Source: Deltaproteobacteria bacterium HGW-Deltaproteobacteria-14
Lineage (GTDB): Bacteria > Myxococcota_A > UBA9042 > PHBI01
Direction: 5' to 3'
DNA: 33,026 nt
Assembly (NCBI GenBank): GCA_002841945.1
Contig: PHBI01000070.1
Coordinates: 1 to 33,026 of the forward strand
Shown: positions 5,922-15,900 of the stretch, piece after piece
Position numbering within the stretch: position 1 is the stretch's first letter
How the letters are laid out: each line of letters begins with the position of its first letter
Notes under the pieces: model-generated
What the model saw: the letters and a program-made list of their open reading frames with translations, nothing else
What the model was told of the DNA's origin: nothing
Databases searched by the model: none
Translations under genes and position numbers: made by a program

Positions 5922-7873
5922 GCGCGGTACTTCTTGTAGGTCGTGGCGAAGTCGCCGAGGTGCTTTGGCAGCCAGGTCGCGAAGTCGCCCTGCAGGAGCT
6001 TCTTGGCGGCCTCCGGGTTCATGAACATCAGTCGCCCGATGGGCTCGCCGAAGCGCTTCTCCGACTCCTTGCGCTTGTGCTCCGAGGAGATGCTGTCCTT
6101 GTAGTGCGACCACATCCGCTCGCGGAGCCCGGTGCGCGCCTTGCCCCGCACCGCGGCGTCGTCGGCCGGGAGCTTGGGGAGGAGCCTGCCGAGCTGCGTG
6201 TTGATGTAGTCCGAGGTGTACAAGACGTCGAACATGTGCGCGCCACCGCCGGTCTCGTCGTCCTTGCGGTCGGTGTCCTTGACGCCCTCAGCGGCCTTGC
6301 CGTAGGCCCGCGCGGCGAAGTTCTCCGTGGTGTGCCCAGCCGTCAGGTGCGCGAAGACCGACGACTCCTTGCCCTCGCCCTCGAGGGCCTGGTTGAGCTC
6401 GTCGGCGAAGGAGCCGTCCCCGCGCCGCTTGTTCTCGTCGTGCTCGGTCCACTCGCGATAGGAGGCCGCGTCGCGCCCCTTCTTCTTGTCGCCGCCGGCC
6501 TTCTTGGTCCGCTCCTCGAGGAGCTTGATGTCGCGCCCGGCGTTGCACGCGAAGAGCTGCACGCCCAAGTCCTTGGTCGTCGCCCCGGCGATGGCCTTGG
6601 CGAACGACTTCACGTTCGACTCGTAGCCACCCGCGCCGCTCTGGAGGCCGTCCTTGTAGGCGCCCTTGGCGTTCAGCGACAGGCCGTACTCCATGCCGTG
6701 CGAGAACAGCGCGAGGTTTCGGACCTTCAGGTGCTCGGGCAGCTCGGTCGCCGGCGTCCCGTCGGGGTTCTTCGGGTCGGTCGCCTTCCACTTCGCGAGC
6801 AGCGACGCGTGGACCGTCTGCACCACCTGGACGACCTCCTCGATGGTCGTGATCGGCGTCGCGAAGCCCATCGTGACCGCGCCCCCGGAGACGCCGACCG
6901 CGTTGACCGCCTTGCCCCAGTCCCCCGCGCGCTTCTCGATCTCGATGTTGTCGCCGTTCTTCGTCTTGTAGTTGGTCCACACGCCCAGCGGGAAGCCGCC
7001 CGAGTGCGCCGCCTTGAGGGCGTCCAGCTCGGGTGCCGCCACCGCCTTGGCCTTCTTGAACGCGATCAGGCCCCGCTTGTGGAAGAAGGCCGTGTTCGCC
7101 TTGCCCGGCGTCGACACCTTGGTGACCTTGCCGCCATCGCTCTGGACCTTGTAGACCGCCACGACCGTGTTGCGGTCGTACACCCCGGTCCGCGCCGCGC
7201 CGATCTTCGCCTGGAGCGCCCCGATGGCCTCGGGTGCGTAGCCCTGCCCCTCGGCCCAGCTGATCGCCGCCGCCACGAGCGCCTCGGTCAACCCCTTCGG
7301 GAGCGCCTCCGCCGGCGCGGGCTCGGGCGGCGCCTCGGTCGTCGTCGCCGCGTCGGTCGTCGGCCCGCCGGGCGCCTTGGCCGCCGCGTTGGCGCCGTCG
7401 ACCCGCACCGCCGGCTTCTCCGCGACCGTCGCCGCGCCCGTGTCCGCCTGCTCCTCGGGGGCCTCCTCGTCGGCCTCGCTCTTGGCGGCGTCGGCCTCGC
7501 GCAGGCTCGGCGCCGTGGTCGCTGTGGCCTTCTCGAGCGCCGCGGTCGTCTTCACGCCGACGATACCGTCGACCTGAAGCCGCTTCGCCTTCTTCTGGAA
7601 CGCGCGGGTGGCGGACCTCGTCGCCTTGTCGAGCTTCCCCGTCACCGCCAACGACGCGTCTTGCGCGGCGTTCAGACCCGCCTGCACCCAGCGCTCGAAG
7701 GTCGGCGCGCTCGCCGCCTCCGCGGCCGGCGTCACCGCGGCGAGCTGCTCGTCGTAGGACATCCCGCGCAGCTCCGGGTGCGAGGAGGGCTGCTCGCCTG
7801 AGCCGCCCCCGCCGCCGGGCTGGGTGTGGGTGCCGGTCTGGCTGGTTTCCTCGCGCTTCTGTACGGCGTCCAT
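5918..7873 (-). CDS. Peptidoglycan-binding protein with clan-CD-like HG...AC dyad (651 aa)
   Basis: Residues about 62-115 resemble a PG_binding_1 domain (LDKATRSATRAFQ, VDGIVGVKTTAAL). A linker rich in A, E, P and T follows (about 115-200), then a second weaker segment of the same kind (YAPEAIGALQAKIGAARTGVYD). Residues 330-500 contain LALFSHG (His392) and VQLFACNAG (Cys443), 51 residues apart. A hydrophobic strand ending in H-G, then one ending in A-C, is the dyad pattern of clan CD cysteine peptidases and CHAT-like domains. The peptidase call is inference. The N-terminus is Gly/Gln-rich and has no signal peptide, and a short LRGMSYDEQLAAVTP motif reminds me of proteins linked to contractile injection systems. 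The ATG at 7873 is chosen over 7948 because the added residues look non-coding; GAGGG precedes it. Confidence 0.75.
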   Translation of the reverse strand: MDAVQKREETSQTGTHTQPGGGGGSGEQPSSHPELRGMSYDEQLAAVTPAAEAASAPTFERWVQAGLNAAQDASLAVTGKLDKATRSATRAFQKKAKRLQVDGIVGVKTTAALEKATATTAPSLREADAAKSEADEEAPEEQADTGAATVAEKPAVRVDGANAAAKAPGGPTTDAATTTEAPPEPAPAEALPKGLTEALVAAAISWAEGQGYAPEAIGALQAKIGAARTGVYDRNTVVAVYKVQSDGGKVTKVSTPGKANTAFFHKRGLIAFKKAKAVAAPELDALKAAHSGGFPLGVWTNYKTKNGDNIEIEKRAGDWGKAVNAVGVSGGAVTMGFATPITTIEEVVQVVQTVHASLLAKWKATDPKNPDGTPATELPEHLKVRNLALFSHGMEYGLSLNAKGAYKDGLQSGAGGYESNVKSFAKAIAGATTKDLGVQLFACNAGRDIKLLEERTKKAGGDKKKGRDAASYREWTEHDENKRRGDGSFADELNQALEGEGKESSVFAHLTAGHTTENFAARAYGKAAEGVKDTDRKDDETGGGAHMFDVLYTSDYINTQLGRLLPKLPADDAAVRGKARTGLRERMWSHYKDSISSEHKRKESEKRFGEPIGRLMFMNPEAAKKLLQGDFATWLPKHLGDFATTYKKYRA

Positions 7874-8108
7874 GGCGTCCCTCTGAACAGCATGCGCGAC
7901 AGCTCGATGCCTCGCCTCGCGCGTGACGGCAAACGAAACCTCCCCCAACAGACAGCCGACACGGCCCCCGCCGATCTGTCAAGATCGGGCCCCCGGGTGA
8001 GGCGCGCCGCGACGAAGGTTTCACCGCCCACTTGATCTGTGCCCTACAGTGGGGTCCGATCGTGCCGATGTCCCCGCACGTCGTGACACGTCCGCACCCG
8101 GAGGTCCC
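7874..8108. promoter_or_regulatory. Divergent intergenic region between the peptidoglycan-binding gene and the first MopE gene
   Basis: These 235 bases separate genes transcribed in opposite directions, so at least two promoters should lie here. GATCTGTCAAGATC at 7973-7986 is an inverted repeat with 5-bp arms that contains TTGACA on the minus strand (7977-7982), a consensus -35, but a matching -10 is not evident. On the plus strand the only moderately AT-rich stretch is around 8030-8050 (CTTGATCTGTGCCCTACAG). No RNA gene or riboswitch was recognised. Confidence 0.35.
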
Positions 8109-11100
8109 GTGAAGCGCCCCCGCCGACACGTCGGTGTCTCCCTCGCCCTCGGCCTGCTCGCCGGCGGCGTGGCGTGCCACGACAACGTCGCCGGCCCTCG
8201 GGACGCCGCCGTCGCCGACAGCGCCGACGCCACCGAGGACAGCGCCGAGCCGCTCGACCTCTACACGCCGGACACCGCCCCCGCCGACACCGCGAGCCCC
8301 ACCGACGCCGACGCCGACGGGGCCGACGTCGGCCCCGCGCCCGGCGAGCTCGGTGCCCCCTGCACCGACGCCGCCGAGTGCAATGGCTCCTGGTGCATCA
8401 CCGGCCGCGACGGCGACGTGTGCTCCAAGGCCTGCACCGAGGGCTGCCCCCTCGGCTGGGGCTGCCGCCAGAACGTCGCGGTCCTCCCCGACGTCGCCTT
8501 CATCTGCATGCCGCCGCTGCCGACCCTGTGCCGCCCCTGCACGAGCAACGCCGACTGCGTGCCGGCCTACGACAACACCCCCCACGCCTGCGTCCCCTTC
8601 GGCGACGACGGCGCCTTCTGCGGCGGGCTGTGCGCCGCGGACGCCGACTGCCCCGCGGACCACGTCTGCTCCGCCGTGCTCGACATCGCCGGCAACGCCA
8701 CCCGCCAGTGCGTCCCCACCGCCGGCGAGTGCGACTGCTCGGGCAGCGCCATCGCCGCCGCCGCCACCACCGTCTGCAGCGCCTCGAACACCTTCGGCCG
8801 CTGCGTCGGCGCGCGCACCTGCGCCGCGACCGGGCTGACCGACTGCGACGCCATCGCGCCCCAGGTCGACCTCTGCAACGGCGCCGACGACAACTGCGAC
8901 GGCCACACCGACGAGGCCTTCGCCCCCGAGCCCTGCGCCAACGACAACGCCTGGGGGAGCTGCGCCGGCGTCACCGTCTGCGGCTCCGACGGCCAGCGCT
9001 GCGACGCCCCCGTCCCCGCCCCCGAGCGCTGCGACGGCGCCAGCGACGAGGACTGCGACGGCTTCATCGACGAGGAGGACGCTGTCGACTGCGTCCCGAC
9101 CTGGTACGACGGCGACGGCGACGGGGTCGGCGTCGGCGCCCCGCGCTGCCTGTGCGGCCCGGACGGCTTCTTCACGGCGCCGCTCGGCGGCGACTGCGAC
9201 GACGCCGCCAAGAAGGTCTTCCCCGACGCGGCCGAGCGCTGCAACGGCGCCGACGACGACTGCGACGGCCTCACCGACGAGCCCGGCGCCACCGGCTGCG
9301 TCGACTTCTACGCCGACGGTGACGGCGACGGCTTCGGCGACCCCGACGACGTCGCCTGCCTGTGCGCCCCGAGCGAGCCCTACACCCGGCGCAACGGCCT
9401 CGACTGCGACGACACGCTGACCGCCGTCAACCCGGCCGCCAGCGAGACCTGCGGCGGCGCCGACGAGGACTGCGACGGCCAGACCGACGAGGAGGGCGCG
9501 GCCGGCTGCGACCTCTTCTTCGCGGACGCCGACGGCGACCTCTTCGGCGACCCCCACAGCTTCCGCTGCCTGTGCGCGCCCGCCGCGCCATTCACCACCG
9601 CGCAGGGCGGCGACTGCAACGACGACGCGACCCTCGGGGCGGCCCAGCACCCGGGGCTCGTCGAGGCCTGCGACGGCGTCGACAACGACTGCGACGGGCT
9701 CGTCGACGAGGCGGGCGCCACCGGCTGCGCCCCCTGGTACCGCGACGACGACGAGGACACCTACGGCCTCAACGGCGACGTGCTGTGCCTGTGCGGCGCG
9801 GACGCGGTCGCCGGCTACACCGCCGAGCGCGCCGGCGACTGCGACGACGGCGAGGCGGCCGCCAACCCCGACGCCGTCGAGGCCTGCGACGGCGTCGACA
9901 ACGACTGCGACGACATCGTCGACGAGGCCGACGCCGAGGGCTGCGCGCCCTATCACGCCGACCGCGATCGCGACACCTACGGCGTCGCCGAGGCTCGCTG
10001 CCTGTGCGCCCCGACCCTGCCGTTCACCGCCAGCTCCAGCGACGACTGCGACGACGCCAACCCGTTCATCCACCCCGGCGGCGCCGAGGTATGCAACGGC
10101 CTCGACGACGACTGCGACGGCTCCACCGACGAGGGGGTCACCGGGCAGTGCTCGCCGTTCTACAAGGACCTCGACCACGACGGCTGGGGCCGGACCGACG
10201 ACAGCCAGTGCCTGTGCGCCCCGGACGGCGACTACACCTCGACCCGCCCCGGCGACTGCGACGACGCCCGCACCGACATCTACCCCTTCGCCGAGGAGCT
10301 CTGTAACGGCGGCGTCGACGACGACTGCGACGGCCAGACCGACGAGGCCGGCGCCCTCGGCTGCGCGGTCTACTTCCGCGACGGCGACCAGGACCTCGCC
10401 GGCGCGGCCGGCGACAGCCTGTGTCTGTGCGCCCCCGAACCGGTGGCCCGCTACACCGCGCTCGCCCCCGGCGACTGCGACGACGCCGCCCCGTCCGTCC
10501 ACCCCGGCGCGCTCGAGGCGTGCAACGGCGTCGACGACGACTGCGACAACCAGACCGACGAGGTCGGCGCGACCGGCTGCGACCCCTACCTGCGCGACAC
10601 CGACGGCGACACCTGGGGCGTCGCCGGCGACACCCTGTGCCTGTGCGCTCCGGCCGGGGTCTACACCGCCGCCCAGGGGGGCGACTGCGACGACCTCGAG
10701 GGGGCCATCCACCCCGCGCGGCCCGAGGTCTGCGACGGCCTCGACAACGACTGCAACGGCGTCGCCGACGACCCGGGCATCGAGGGCTGCGTCGTGCGCT
10801 ACCGCGACGCCGACGGCGACGGCCACGGCAAGGACGGCGACAGCCAGTGCCTGTGCGGCCCCCTCGGGACGCTGACGGCGCTCCACGGCGGCGACTGCGA
10901 CGACCTCCTCGGCACGGTCAACCCCGACGCCCCCGAGCGCTGCAACCACGTCGACGACGACTGCGACGGCCAGACCGACGAGGCCGGGGCCGCCGGGTGC
11001 CAGAGCTTCCTCAAGGACGCCGACGGCGACGGCTTCGGCGTCGCCGGCGACGCCCAGTGCCTGTGCCAGCCGGGGCCGGTCTATCGCGCGGTGGTCCCCG

Positions 11101-12956
11101 GGGACTGCGACGACGGCGCGATCGACGTCAACCCCGGCGAGGCCGAGGTGTGCAACGGCGCCGACGACGACTGCGACGGCGCCACCGACGAGGACGGCGC
11201 CGGGGGCTGCCTCGTGCGCTGGCTCGACGCCGACCGCGACACCTTCGGCAAGAACGGCGCCGCGCGCTGCCTGTGTACCCCCACCGCCCCGTGGGACGCC
11301 GCCACCGCGGGCGACTGCGACGACGGCTCGGCCGCCATCGCCCCCGGGGCCAGCGAGGTCTGCGGCGACGTCGTCGACAACGACTGCGACGGCTTCGTCG
11401 ACGAGGCCGGGGCCGCGGGCTGCACCGTCTACCTGCTCGACGCCGACGGCGACGGCTGGGGCCTGCCGGGCCAGACCCAGTGCCTGTGCTCGCCCCAGGG
11501 GGCCTACTCCGCGACCCAGGGGCCCGACTGCGACGACGGCAACGCGCGGCGCTCCCCCGGGCAGCCCGAGGTGTGCGACGGCGTCGACAACAACTGCGTC
11601 GGCGGCGCCGACGAGCCCGGCACCGCCGGCTGTCAGTCCCTGTGGGTCGACGCCGACGACGACACCTGGGGGGTCGACGGCTCGGCCCTGTGCCTGTGCC
11701 TGCCGGTCGACGACTACACGGCGAACCGCGGCGGCGACTGCGACGACGATCGCGCGGCGGTCCACCCGACGTCGCTGGAGGTGTGCGACTCCCTCGACAA
11801 CGACTGCGACGGGGTCGTCGACGAGGGCTGCGGCCTGCCGACGGTCAACTGGCCGACCTTCATGCAGAACGCCCGCCGCACCGGCCACGCCCTGCCGCTC
11901 CAGGGGCCGACCACGGCCACCCTGAAGTGGAAGAAGAAGCTCGGGTCGACGGCCTTCGCCAACTCGCCCCTCATCGACGAGGTGGGCGACGTCATCGTCC
12001 TGCTCGGCGACACGGTCTACAAGCTGCGCTCGAGCGACGGCCAGACGCTGTGGACGCGCGCGCTGCCAGCGCCGGCTTTCGCCCGCGCGAGCCCCACGGT
12101 CCGCGTCGGCGGCACCATCGTCGCCCCAGCGGGAAACCAGGTGGTGATGCTCGCGAAGAGCGGCGAGGTCCTGTGGATCCGCGACTTCGGGGGCGCCCCC
12201 GGGGACCAGGTCGTCGGCAACCCGCTGGTCGATCCCATCGGCGACATCTACGTCATCTCCAACACCCACGCGCGCCGCCTCGACGCCGCCGGGGAGGTCC
12301 TGTGGGCGACCGGGATCGAGAACACCGCCACCCACGCCTCCGACCCCGGCCTCGGCGCCGACGGCCGGCTCTACTTCGCGACCGCCGACCGGGTGTACGC
12401 GATGACGCCGGGCGGCGTCGTCAACTGGACCTGGCAGGTCGCCGGCAAGCCGCCTGGGGCGTCGGTCACGCTGACCGAGGTCGCGCGCATCCTGGTGCCG
12501 GCGGGCGACACCCTCTATCTGCTCGCCGACGGGCAGACCCAGGCGATCCAGATCGACACCCTCGCCTTCGGTGGGGCGCTCGTGCAGACCAACGCGGCCC
12601 TCTACAGCGACGGCTGGGACTGCTGCAACCCGGCGGAGTTCCCGCTCGTGAGCCCGGTCGGGAGCAACGGCCTCCGCCGGCTCAACGCGAGCCTCGACCT
12701 GGCGTGGAGCGTCGCCCTGCCCAAGCGGGCCGGGCCGAGCGCCACCCCGGTCTTCGACCGCGACGGCGACATCTACGTCGGCTCGAACAGCACCACCACC
12801 CAGGGCGCGCTCTTCTACGCCAAGCGCTACAGCAACGGCGCCAACGTGTGGACCTACCGGGCCGACGCGACCGACATCGATGGCGCCGCGGCCGTCGGTG
12901 CCGGCTTCGTCATCTTCGGCGACGCCAGCGGCACCCTCTACCGGATCGGGAACTGA
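8109..12956 (+). CDS. Giant lipoprotein: 15 MopE-like metal-binding repeats plus PQQ-like beta-propeller (1615 aa)
   Basis: The start is GTG at 8109, chosen because GGAGGT sits just upstream and the signal peptide then begins properly; the frame is open further upstream to 8049. The signal ends at lipobox-like G-V-A-C with Cys23, followed by H-D. Residues 25-80 form a D/T/A-rich linker. Residues about 80-255 are a Cys-rich head. Residues 256-1241 hold 15 units of about 70 aa, each with a D-x-D-x-D-x-x-G calcium-like loop, C-L-C, G-D-C-D-D and the MopE-type C-N/D-G-x-D-D-D-C-D-G-x-T-D-E. From about 1245 to the end is a PQQ-like propeller with blades such as GDTVYKLRSSDGQTLWTR. It is probably displayed on the outer membrane and binds calcium or other metals. 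The next gene, 2 nt downstream, is its paralogue. Confidence 0.9.
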   Translation: MKRPRRHVGVSLALGLLAGGVACHDNVAGPRDAAVADSADATEDSAEPLDLYTPDTAPADTASPTDADADGADVGPAPGELGAPCTDAAECNGSWCITGRDGDVCSKACTEGCPLGWGCRQNVAVLPDVAFICMPPLPTLCRPCTSNADCVPAYDNTPHACVPFGDDGAFCGGLCAADADCPADHVCSAVLDIAGNATRQCVPTAGECDCSGSAIAAAATTVCSASNTFGRCVGARTCAATGLTDCDAIAPQVDLCNGADDNCDGHTDEAFAPEPCANDNAWGSCAGVTVCGSDGQRCDAPVPAPERCDGASDEDCDGFIDEEDAVDCVPTWYDGDGDGVGVGAPRCLCGPDGFFTAPLGGDCDDAAKKVFPDAAERCNGADDDCDGLTDEPGATGCVDFYADGDGDGFGDPDDVACLCAPSEPYTRRNGLDCDDTLTAVNPAASETCGGADEDCDGQTDEEGAAGCDLFFADADGDLFGDPHSFRCLCAPAAPFTTAQGGDCNDDATLGAAQHPGLVEACDGVDNDCDGLVDEAGATGCAPWYRDDDEDTYGLNGDVLCLCGADAVAGYTAERAGDCDDGEAAANPDAVEACDGVDNDCDDIVDEADAEGCAPYHADRDRDTYGVAEARCLCAPTLPFTASSSDDCDDANPFIHPGGAEVCNGLDDDCDGSTDEGVTGQCSPFYKDLDHDGWGRTDDSQCLCAPDGDYTSTRPGDCDDARTDIYPFAEELCNGGVDDDCDGQTDEAGALGCAVYFRDGDQDLAGAAGDSLCLCAPEPVARYTALAPGDCDDAAPSVHPGALEACNGVDDDCDNQTDEVGATGCDPYLRDTDGDTWGVAGDTLCLCAPAGVYTAAQGGDCDDLEGAIHPARPEVCDGLDNDCNGVADDPGIEGCVVRYRDADGDGHGKDGDSQCLCGPLGTLTALHGGDCDDLLGTVNPDAPERCNHVDDDCDGQTDEAGAAGCQSFLKDADGDGFGVAGDAQCLCQPGPVYRAVVPGDCDDGAIDVNPGEAEVCNGADDDCDGATDEDGAGGCLVRWLDADRDTFGKNGAARCLCTPTAPWDAATAGDCDDGSAAIAPGASEVCGDVVDNDCDGFVDEAGAAGCTVYLLDADGDGWGLPGQTQCLCSPQGAYSATQGPDCDDGNARRSPGQPEVCDGVDNNCVGGADEPGTAGCQSLWVDADDDTWGVDGSALCLCLPVDDYTANRGGDCDDDRAAVHPTSLEVCDSLDNDCDGVVDEGCGLPTVNWPTFMQNARRTGHALPLQGPTTATLKWKKKLGSTAFANSPLIDEVGDVIVLLGDTVYKLRSSDGQTLWTRALPAPAFARASPTVRVGGTIVAPAGNQVVMLAKSGEVLWIRDFGGAPGDQVVGNPLVDPIGDIYVISNTHARRLDAAGEVLWATGIENTATHASDPGLGADGRLYFATADRVYAMTPGGVVNWTWQVAGKPPGASVTLTEVARILVPAGDTLYLLADGQTQAIQIDTLAFGGALVQTNAALYSDGWDCCNPAEFPLVSPVGSNGLRRLNASLDLAWSVALPKRAGPSATPVFDRDGDIYVGSNSTTTQGALFYAKRYSNGANVWTYRADATDIDGAAAVGAGFVIFGDASGTLYRIGN
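8874..11831 (+). repeat. Array of 15 MopE-like repeats, first paralogue
   Basis: The units have a period near 70 residues (about 205-215 bp). Most keep the core DCDG, but variants occur: DCDD in unit 6, DCDN in unit 9, DCNG with VADDPG in unit 10, and NCVG in unit 14. At the DNA level the phrase GACGACGACTGCGACGG recurs many times and would promote recombination and assembly errors. Confidence 0.92.
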
Positions 12957-12958
12957 CG

Positions 12959-15900
12959 ATGCGGACCTACCACCCGTGGGCCGCGGCCCTCCTCCTGACC
13001 CTGGGCCTCGCGCTGGCCGGCGGCTGCCACGACAGCGCGAACGACCGGCAGGACCGCGACGCCGTCGCCGACACCACCGGCGCCGACGGGGTCGTCGTCG
13101 CGGACAGCGGCGGCGAGGACACCGCCGTCCCCGCGGACACCGTCGGCCTCGACACCGCCGACACCGGCGACGGCGCGAGCCCGGACGGCTCGGACACGGC
13201 CGTCGCCGACACCTCGACCGGGCCGCTCCCCGGCGAGTTCGGCTGGCCGTGCAGCGACAACGGGCAGTGCGACAGCGGCTACTGCATCGAGGGCTACGAC
13301 GGCCGCGTCTGCTCGCACACCTGCGAGGGCGGGGCGTGCGAGGCCGGCTGGTCCTGTCGCCAGGACCTCGCCCAGTTCCCGGACGTCGTCTACGTCTGCG
13401 TCCCGAGCTTCCCGACGCTGTGTTTGCCGTGCGAGACCAACGCCGACTGCCGGACCGCGACCGACGACGCGCAGCGCTGCGTCCCGCGCGGGCCGGACGG
13501 CGATGACGGCGCCTTCTGCGGGGGCTCCTGCGCCGGCGCGAGCTGCCCCCCCGGCTACCTCTGCGCGAGCCAGGTCGACGTCGCGGGCGCGCTCACCCCG
13601 CAGTGCGTGCCGCTCGCCGGGGCGTGCGGCTGCTCGCCGTCGGCGATCGCCAGCGGCGCGTCGACGGTCTGTGCGACGCGAAATGACCTCGGGCGTTGTG
13701 AGGGTCGGCGCCAGTGTACGCTCGAGGGTCTGTCCGAGTGCAATGCACCAGCGCCCGCCCTCGACCGGTGCGACGGGGTCGACGACGACTGCGACGGGGT
13801 GACGGACGAGGCCCACGTGCCCGAGCCGTGCCAGCGCACGACGGCGATCGGCACGTGCGTCGGTCAGTACGTCTGCGACGGGGCGGCCGGGGCGCGCTGC
13901 GACGCGCCCGAGCCGGCCCCCGAGGCGTGCGGTGACGGGGTGGACAACGACTGCGACGGGACGACCGACGGCGAGGGCGCGGTGGGCTGCCTGGCGTACT
14001 GGCTCGACGGCGACGAGGACGGCTTCGGCGCCGGCGCGTCGCGCTGCCTGTGTCGGCCCGCGGGGGACTGGACCGCGAAGAAGGGCGGCGACTGCGACGA
14101 CGAGCGCCCCAACGTGCGCCCCAACGCCCTCGAGGTCTGCGACGGGCTCGACAACGACTGCGACGACGTGGTGGACGACCCGGGCGCGGCGGGCTGCTCG
14201 GCCTTCTTCCCCGACGGCGACGGCGACGGCTTCGGCGCCATCGACGGTGGGCTGTGCCTGTGCGGGCCGGACGAGGCGAGCGGCTACACCTCGAAGTCGC
14301 CCACCGACTGCGACGACGACGCGGCGGCCGTCAACCCGGGCGCCGCCGAGACCTGCGACGGCGTGGACAACGACTGCGACAGCCTGACCGACGAGGAGGG
14401 GGCCGGGAACTGCCACCTGCACTTCGCCGACGCCGACGGCGACACCTGGGGGGACCCGTCGCGCTTCGCGTGCCGCTGCGGCCCGAGCGCGGCCTACCCG
14501 GTCGACCGCAGCGGCGACTGCGACGACGGCGACGCGGACCGCAACCCCGGGGTCGCCGAGGCGTGCAACGGCGTCGACGACGACTGCGACGGCGCCACCG
14601 ACGAGCTCGACGCCGCGGGCTGCACCCCCTACTACCGCGACAGCGACGGCGACGACTACGGCCTGAGCGGCGACGTGCAGTGCCTGTGCGGGCCCAGCGC
14701 CCCGTGGGACGCGACCGTGGGTGGCGACTGCAACGACGCGGTGGTGGCGATCCACCCGAGCGCCGTCGAGCAGTGCAACGGCAAAGACGACGACTGCGAC
14801 GGCGAGCTCGACGAGGCCGGCGCGGTGGGCTGCAGCGACTACTGGCTGGACGGCGACCTCGACAGCTACGGGCAGGCCGGGGATCCGCTGTGCCTGTGCG
14901 CGCCGACGCTGCCCTACGTCGCGCGCAACGCCGAGGACTGCGACGACTCGAGCCCGTTCATCCACCCGAACGCGACCGAGGTCTGCAACCAGAGGGACGA
15001 CGACTGCGACGGCGCCACCGACGAGGGGGTCGAGGCGACCTGCACCCCGTTCTATTACGACGAGGACGGCGACAACTGGGGCGTCGCCAGCGACAGCCGC
15101 TGCCTGTGCGGCCCCGACGGCCTCTACCGGGCGGCCAACGCCGGTGACTGCGACGACACCACGGCGACGACCCACCCCTTCGCGCAGGAGCTGTGCAATG
15201 GCGGCGTCGACGACGACTGCGACGGGGCGACCGACGAGCAGGGGGCGAGCGGCTGCGCGGTGTACTACGCTGACGCCGACCACGACCAGGTGGGCACCTT
15301 CGGGGACCAGCGCTGCCTGTGTGCGCCGACCGAGCCGTGGACGGCGCCGGTCGGGGGCGACTGTGACGAGTCCGACGCCGCCGTCCACCCCGGGGCCGAC
15401 GAGGTGTGCAACGGCGTCGACGACGACTGCGACGGGGCGACCGACCCCGCGGGCAGCGGGCTGTGCGACACCTACCTGCGCGACTCCGACCAGGACGGCT
15501 GGGGGGTCGCGGGGGACACGCTGTGCCTGTGCATCCCGACGATCCCCTTCACCACCGTGACGCCCGGGGACTGCAACGACGCGGACGGGCAGATCAAGCC
15601 GTCGGCGCTCGAGGTCTGCAACGGCAAGGACGACGACTGCAGCGGGGTCGCCGACGACCCCGGGACCACCGGCTGCGTGACCTTCTACCGCGACCAGGAC
15701 GGCGACACCTGGGGCGACGCCGAGAGCTCGCAGTGCCTGTGCAGCCCGAGCGGGCTCTACACCGCCACCAGCTCCGGGGACTGCGACGACGGGCGGGCCG
15801 CAGCCAACCCCGGGGTCAGCGAGGTGTGCAACGGGCGCGACGACGACTGCGACGGCGGGACGGACGAGGCCGGGGCGGTCGGCTGCGAGATCCGGTGGCG

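Noticed and set aside
4545..7801. Plus-strand open frames opposite the LRR and peptidoglycan-binding genes
   Set aside because: Arg/Glu- or Leu/Arg-rich shadow products without domains; the minus-strand genes overlap neatly at ATGA and carry clear signatures.
8049..8108. Upstream start of the first MopE gene at 8049
   Set aside because: It would add 20 residues before the signal peptide; the GTG at 8109 has a strong Shine-Dalgarno sequence and places Cys23 exactly as in the paralogue.
6288..12335. Very long minus-strand open frame (about 2015 codons) antisense to the first MopE gene
   Set aside because: It runs across the real peptidoglycan-binding gene in another frame and the MopE array on the other strand. 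Its product is a monotonous V/A/G-rich repeat that mirrors the array, as expected for G+C-rich shadows.
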